Below are positions 4,571 to 7,828 of a stretch of DNA of 7,828 nt, in pieces (position 1 is the first letter of the stretch; the number at the start of each line of letters is the position of its first letter). Origin of the DNA: Bacteroidales bacterium UBA1187. GTDB lineage: Bacteria > Bacteroidota > Bacteroidia > Bacteroidales > Paludibacteraceae. Location: assembly GCA_002309835.1 (NCBI GenBank), contig DBYL01000005.1:1-7828 (forward strand). Direction: 5' to 3'. The notes under the pieces were generated by a model. It made no database searches, had not been told where the DNA came from, and saw only the letters and a program-made list of their open reading frames with translations. A program made the position numbers and the translations under genes.

Positions 4571-5431
4571 ATGCCGAAAAAGACTATTTTGCATATTATC
4601 GAATGGGCTGTAGCGCTGGCGGCGTGCGCCTATCTTGCCTGGCGGTTAGCTACATATGAAGACTATGCTGCGTTGGGCGAGTGCCTTCGCTCTATGGCTT
4701 GGCCGCAATGGCTGGCATTGGTGCTATGCGTAGCATTGGTGCCGGTGAATATGGCGCTTGAAGCATGGAGGTGGATGACGCTCGTTCCGATGTCTTGGCG
4801 CGATGCCCAACGGCAGGTATATTATAGTAAACTGGCGGGCGTCATTACCCCGTGGCGGTTAGGCGAATATCCGGCCAGAGCGCTGATGCAAGGAGAATGG
4901 AAACAAACGCTTTCGATGGGAGCAGTAGGAAGTGCTACAATGACGCTGGCGATTATCCTTGCCGGAGCGGTGGGATTGGCCTTCAGTCCTACGGTTTTTG
5001 ATTTGTTGGGCGGTAGTTATCTGTATTCCGTAGGATTAGTGGCTGTGGCAATCGGAGTGCTTTTTGCGCTTATGCCGAAGTTGCTCAAGCGTTGGACGAC
5101 CATCACTCAGGAATTACTACTGCGTAGCATCGGACAGAGTCTTGTGCGATTGGTTTGCTGGTGCGTGCAGTTGGGGTTAGTGCTCTTTGCACTAGGAGCA
5201 ATAGGCGGATTAGCGGATGAGGGGATGAGCGGATTAGTGGCAAAGACATTCGTTTATTATCTGCTTGTGACCATCACACCGAATGTACCGGTAGTGGAAG
5301 TGGGAGTGCGTGGCGCGTGGGCGATTTTCCTTTTCGGAACGGCTAATGCAGCGCTCGCAGGAGTCCTTCTATGGGTGATAAATACCTTATTGCCCTGCGT
5401 TTTATGGCTATTTATACGAAAAAAAGAATAA
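4571..5431 (+). CDS. YbhN-like polytopic membrane protein (LPG synthase transmembrane / UPF0104 flippase-like)
   Basis: This 286-residue inner-membrane protein has hydrophobic segments at about 7-25, 45-66, 118-139, 151-169, 192-213, 225-240 and 256-282. Features typical of the lysylphosphatidylglycerol synthase transmembrane family are visible: PVNMALEAWRW (58-68), ITPWRLGEYPAR (92-103) and the late VPVVEVGVRGAWAIF motif (239-253). Members are thought to move or present lipid substrates, such as lipid-linked intermediates. There is no catalytic aminoacyl-transferase domain, so it is not an MprF. The substrate cannot be told from the sequence. ATG 4571 is preferred over ATG 4541 because the latter lies upstream of the -7 box. 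The gene ends KKE-TAA at 5431, directly before the hairpin and promoter of the glucanotransferase gene. It is divergent from the barrel gene and shares its palindromic promoter region. Confidence 0.85.
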   Translation: MPKKTILHIIEWAVALAACAYLAWRLATYEDYAALGECLRSMAWPQWLALVLCVALVPVNMALEAWRWMTLVPMSWRDAQRQVYYSKLAGVITPWRLGEYPARALMQGEWKQTLSMGAVGSATMTLAIILAGAVGLAFSPTVFDLLGGSYLYSVGLVAVAIGVLFALMPKLLKRWTTITQELLLRSIGQSLVRLVCWCVQLGLVLFALGAIGGLADEGMSGLVAKTFVYYLLVTITPNVPVVEVGVRGAWAIFLFGTANAALAGVLLWVINTLLPCVLWLFIRKKE

Positions 5432-5454
5432 AAATTTGCATTTATGCAATTTTT
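5431..5454 (+). terminator. Possible hairpin terminator of the YbhN-like gene, overlapping the next promoter
   Basis: AAAATTTGCA (5431-5440) and TGCAATTTTT (5445-5454) form a 10-bp stem with one mismatch and a 4-nt loop, starting at the last base of the stop codon. Its right arm ends in five T. The stem is AT-rich, so termination may be weak. The same bases contain the -33 box of the next gene. Confidence 0.35.
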
Positions 5455-5466
5455 GTTGTATCTTTG
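5435..5466 (+). promoter_or_regulatory. Bacteroidota-type promoter for the glucanotransferase gene
   Basis: TTTG (5435-5438), a 20-bp spacer and TATCTTTG (5459-5466) match the consensus. The predicted start near 5471 leaves a 34-nt A-rich leader before ATG 5505. The -33 box lies within TTTGCATTTATGCAAT, a 14-of-16 match to the palindrome at 4532-4547. Confidence 0.75.
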
Positions 5467-5504
5467 CACCGCCAATTAGGATATTTTAAAAACACAAGTA
5501 TACC

Positions 5505-7828
5505 ATGAACATTAATTTTCAGATTCATTATCGTGCCGAGTATGGGCAGAGTCTCTGCGTGATTGAGACGCAGGAGTCGATTTTGGGATGGAGTGAGAAG
5601 TCTCCGTTGGTGCTGACGTGCCAAGGGACTGATTTCTGGCAGGCGAATGTGCCGGTGAGTGATTTTGCGGGCAGCATTCAGTACAAATACGCCATCCGCG
5701 TAGGTGAAGGGCATTATATCTACGAGGCCGGAGAGCCAAGAACGCTGACGCTCAAGGCCAGCGACAAGCGCATTGTGGTTCGCGATGCATGGCAGGCCAG
5801 CACGTATGAGGATAGTTTCTATACCACGGCCTTCCTGAAAGCGCTGTTCCATCGCGAGAATCCTGCGAAAGTGAAGGCTCCGAAGGGCGCTATCCGTTTC
5901 TCGATTGACCTGCCGCAGATCAAGCCGACGCAAGGCGTAGCTATCATCGGTAACTGCGAGGCGTTAGGCAACTGGAGTCCGGACGGCAAGCTCATTATGA
6001 GTGACGCTGAGTTCCCGCTTTGGCGCGCAGACATCGACGTGAAGGGTCAGGATATCGTAGAGTACAAATATGTCATCTATGATCTCAAGACCGGTGCGGT
6101 GGTTGATACCGAATGGGGAGAGAACCGTCAGATCTGGGGCGTTGAGAAAGGTCAGATCATCTATCAGAACGATCGTGCTTTCCGTCGTACCCAACCGCGT
6201 TGGAAAGGCGCGGGTGTGGCTGTGCCGGTGTTCTCGCTGCGTAGCGAAGAAGGTTTCGGTATTGGTGAGTTCCAAGACCTGAAGAAAATGGCCGACTGGG
6301 CTGCGGCTACGGGACAGCAGATGATTCAGACGCTGCCTATCAACGATACTACGCTGCGTCATAATAACCTCGATAGCTATCCCTACAATGCTGTTTCGGT
6401 ATTCGCGCTTCATCCGATATACATCAATATCGAGAAGATGGGTCGCTTGACGCCTGCGCAGAAGAAGAAATACGAGGCGCAGAAGGCAGCCTTCAATGCG
6501 TTGACTTTTGCGGACTATCAGAATGTATATGACGCGAAGATGGTATTCTTCAAAGCGCTGTATAAGCAAGACAAAGATGCGCTCTTCAGTAGCGAGGAAT
6601 ACAAGGCATTCATTAAGAAGAACGACAGTTGGTTGGAGCCCTATGCCGCTTTCCTGGCGAAACGCGACAAACAGCCGAAAGACTTCTATAAGTTCCTGCA
6701 GTTCCATGCCGACAAGCAGTTGGCGGACGCTGTAGCGTATGCTCACTCGATTGGTGTAGCGATGAAGGGTGATATACCTATTGGTATCAGTCCTGACAGC
6801 GTGGACGCAGCCGTTTATCCGGAGCTCTTCAACCTCGATGCTTCGGCAGGAGCTCCGCCCGATGACTTCTCTATCAGTGGCCAGAACTGGGGCTTCCCGA
6901 CCTATAACTGGGATAAGATGGCGGAGGATAACTTCGGCTGGTGGCAACAGCGCTTCCGCAAGATGCAGGATTATTTTGATGCTTACCGCGTAGATCATAT
7001 CCTCGGATTCTTCCGTATATGGCAGATGCGTAAGCAGGATGTGTGGGGACTTTGCGGACATTTCGTTCCGGCTCTTCCGTACAGTTATGACGATCTCTGC
7101 GCACAAGGCATATGCCTCGATTGGGACCGCATGACGAAGCCGTATATCCGTTCGAATTTCTTAGGCGATGTGCTGGGCTTTGATACCGAATGGGCAAAGC
7201 AGAATGCGCTGAATACCAACGACGGCTATGTATATTGGTTCAAGCCCGAGTTTGATACCCAGCTGAAGGTGCAGGAGTGGGCGGATCGTCTGCTCGGCGA
7301 TGAGAAACAGCTGAAAGCCAGCGGCCTGAGTGAGGCAGCGGTGCATAATATATGCAATGGCCTGATCTACCTGCATTGCGAAGTGCTGATGGTGGAAGAC
7401 CAGCGTCGTCCGGGATGGTTGCATCCGCGTATCTCTATCTATCAGAGTCACTCGTTCAACGAGCTCTACAGCGATCAAAAAGAGGTATTGATGCGTATCT
7501 ATAACGAGTATTTCTTCCGTCGTCATACGCAGTTCTGGCGTGACTCGGCGATGCGTAAGTTGCCGACCTTGATTGGCGCAACGCATATGCTCTGCTGCGG
7601 CGAGGACCTCGGTATGGTTCCGGCTTGCGTACCTGACGTAATGCATGAGTTGCAGATCCTGAGTCTGGAGATCCAGCGTATGCCGAAAGACCCGACCGTT
7701 AAGTTCGCTCATCCGGCGGATGCGCCTTATCAGAGTGTCTGCACAACCGGCACGCATGATATGAACCCGCTCCGCGCTTGGTGGGAAGAGGATCGCGCTG
7801 TGACCCAACGCTTCTACAACGAGCAGAT
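5505..7828 (+). CDS. malQ: 4-alpha-glucanotransferase, DPE2-type GH77 with two CBM20 modules (partial, 3' end outside window)
   Basis: This enzyme transfers alpha-1,4-glucan segments between malto-oligosaccharides or glycogen and glucose or maltose, in cytoplasmic starch/maltose use. The frame from ATG 5505 stays open to the window edge (774 codons). Residues 1-105 and about 130-225 are CBM20-like starch-binding modules; the second shows GNCEALGNWSPDGKL and a closing VEYKYVIYD strand. The GH77 domain starts near 235 (GVAVPVFSLRSEEGFGIGEF). It shows PPDDFSISGQNWGFPTYNW, the nucleophile in AYRVDHILGFFRIW (Asp497), the acid/base in CGEDLG (Glu700) and the third acid in TGTHDMNPLRAWW (Asp752). 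About 200 residues separate Asp497 and Glu700, against about 50 in plain MalQ; this insertion and the CBM20 pair are the hallmarks of the plant DPE2 type. No signal peptide is seen. About 100-130 C-terminal residues probably lie beyond the edge. Confidence 0.95.
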   Translation, partial: MNINFQIHYRAEYGQSLCVIETQESILGWSEKSPLVLTCQGTDFWQANVPVSDFAGSIQYKYAIRVGEGHYIYEAGEPRTLTLKASDKRIVVRDAWQASTYEDSFYTTAFLKALFHRENPAKVKAPKGAIRFSIDLPQIKPTQGVAIIGNCEALGNWSPDGKLIMSDAEFPLWRADIDVKGQDIVEYKYVIYDLKTGAVVDTEWGENRQIWGVEKGQIIYQNDRAFRRTQPRWKGAGVAVPVFSLRSEEGFGIGEFQDLKKMADWAAATGQQMIQTLPINDTTLRHNNLDSYPYNAVSVFALHPIYINIEKMGRLTPAQKKKYEAQKAAFNALTFADYQNVYDAKMVFFKALYKQDKDALFSSEEYKAFIKKNDSWLEPYAAFLAKRDKQPKDFYKFLQFHADKQLADAVAYAHSIGVAMKGDIPIGISPDSVDAAVYPELFNLDASAGAPPDDFSISGQNWGFPTYNWDKMAEDNFGWWQQRFRKMQDYFDAYRVDHILGFFRIWQMRKQDVWGLCGHFVPALPYSYDDLCAQGICLDWDRMTKPYIRSNFLGDVLGFDTEWAKQNALNTNDGYVYWFKPEFDTQLKVQEWADRLLGDEKQLKASGLSEAAVHNICNGLIYLHCEVLMVEDQRRPGWLHPRISIYQSHSFNELYSDQKEVLMRIYNEYFFRRHTQFWRDSAMRKLPTLIGATHMLCCGEDLGMVPACVPDVMHELQILSLEIQRMPKDPTVKFAHPADAPYQSVCTTGTHDMNPLRAWWEEDRAVTQRFYNEQ

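Noticed and set aside
5442..7808. Long minus-strand ORFs (up to 380 residues) opposite the glucanotransferase gene
   Set aside because: They are antisense shadows of a well-supported GH77 frame with all catalytic motifs, and show no recognisable family pattern.

Overview
The window looks like a chromosomal piece of a Bacteroidota (probably Bacteroidales) genome. Four promoters fit the phylum's unusual consensus, a -33 TTTG box followed 20 bp later by a -7 TAnnTTTG box. The gene content agrees: a Bacteroidota-style helix-hairpin-helix/beta-barrel protein, a YbhN-like membrane protein, and a DPE2-type 4-alpha-glucanotransferase with paired starch-binding modules. No closer taxonomic call is possible from sequence reading alone.

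The left third (1-2480) is accessory DNA. All its genes are on the minus strand, in transcription order: a serine recombinase of the invertase/resolvase type (2445-1825), a BRO-N/DinD-like protein (1780-908), a 41-residue small ORF with an antitoxin-like tail (883-758), and a stand-alone winged-helix domain resembling the C-terminal domain of Fic-family proteins (607-317). Around the winged-helix gene lies an unusual repeat family with minus-strand core AAAAAAGGAACARGC. Seven copies form a 20-21 bp-period tandem array at 94-230, and at least five more are dispersed. One copy ends exactly at the winged-helix start codon and another is translated as its C-terminal residues. The gene and the repeats therefore appear to belong together, and this is the best candidate in the window for an undescribed system.

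The right two thirds (2616-7828) look like core genome. A secreted helix-hairpin-helix/beta-barrel protein (minus) and a polytopic YbhN-like protein (plus) are divergently transcribed from two overlapping promoters. Their -33 boxes are the two ends of one perfect 16-bp palindrome, TTTGCATATATGCAAA, and both transcripts are predicted to be nearly leaderless. A near-copy of the palindrome (14 of 16 positions) lies at the -33 position of the next promoter, which drives the glucanotransferase gene; that gene runs off the right edge. The beta-barrel gene carries three short heptanucleotide-repeat tracts inside its reading frame.

Functional links: the three core genes may share regulation through the palindromic element, but their products do not form an obvious pathway. 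The glucanotransferase handles maltose and glucan metabolism, the barrel protein is an envelope protein of unknown role, and the YbhN-like protein may move or bind lipids. The accessory genes look like DNA-transaction and regulatory proteins: a recombinase, a BRO/antirepressor-like protein and a small winged-helix protein.
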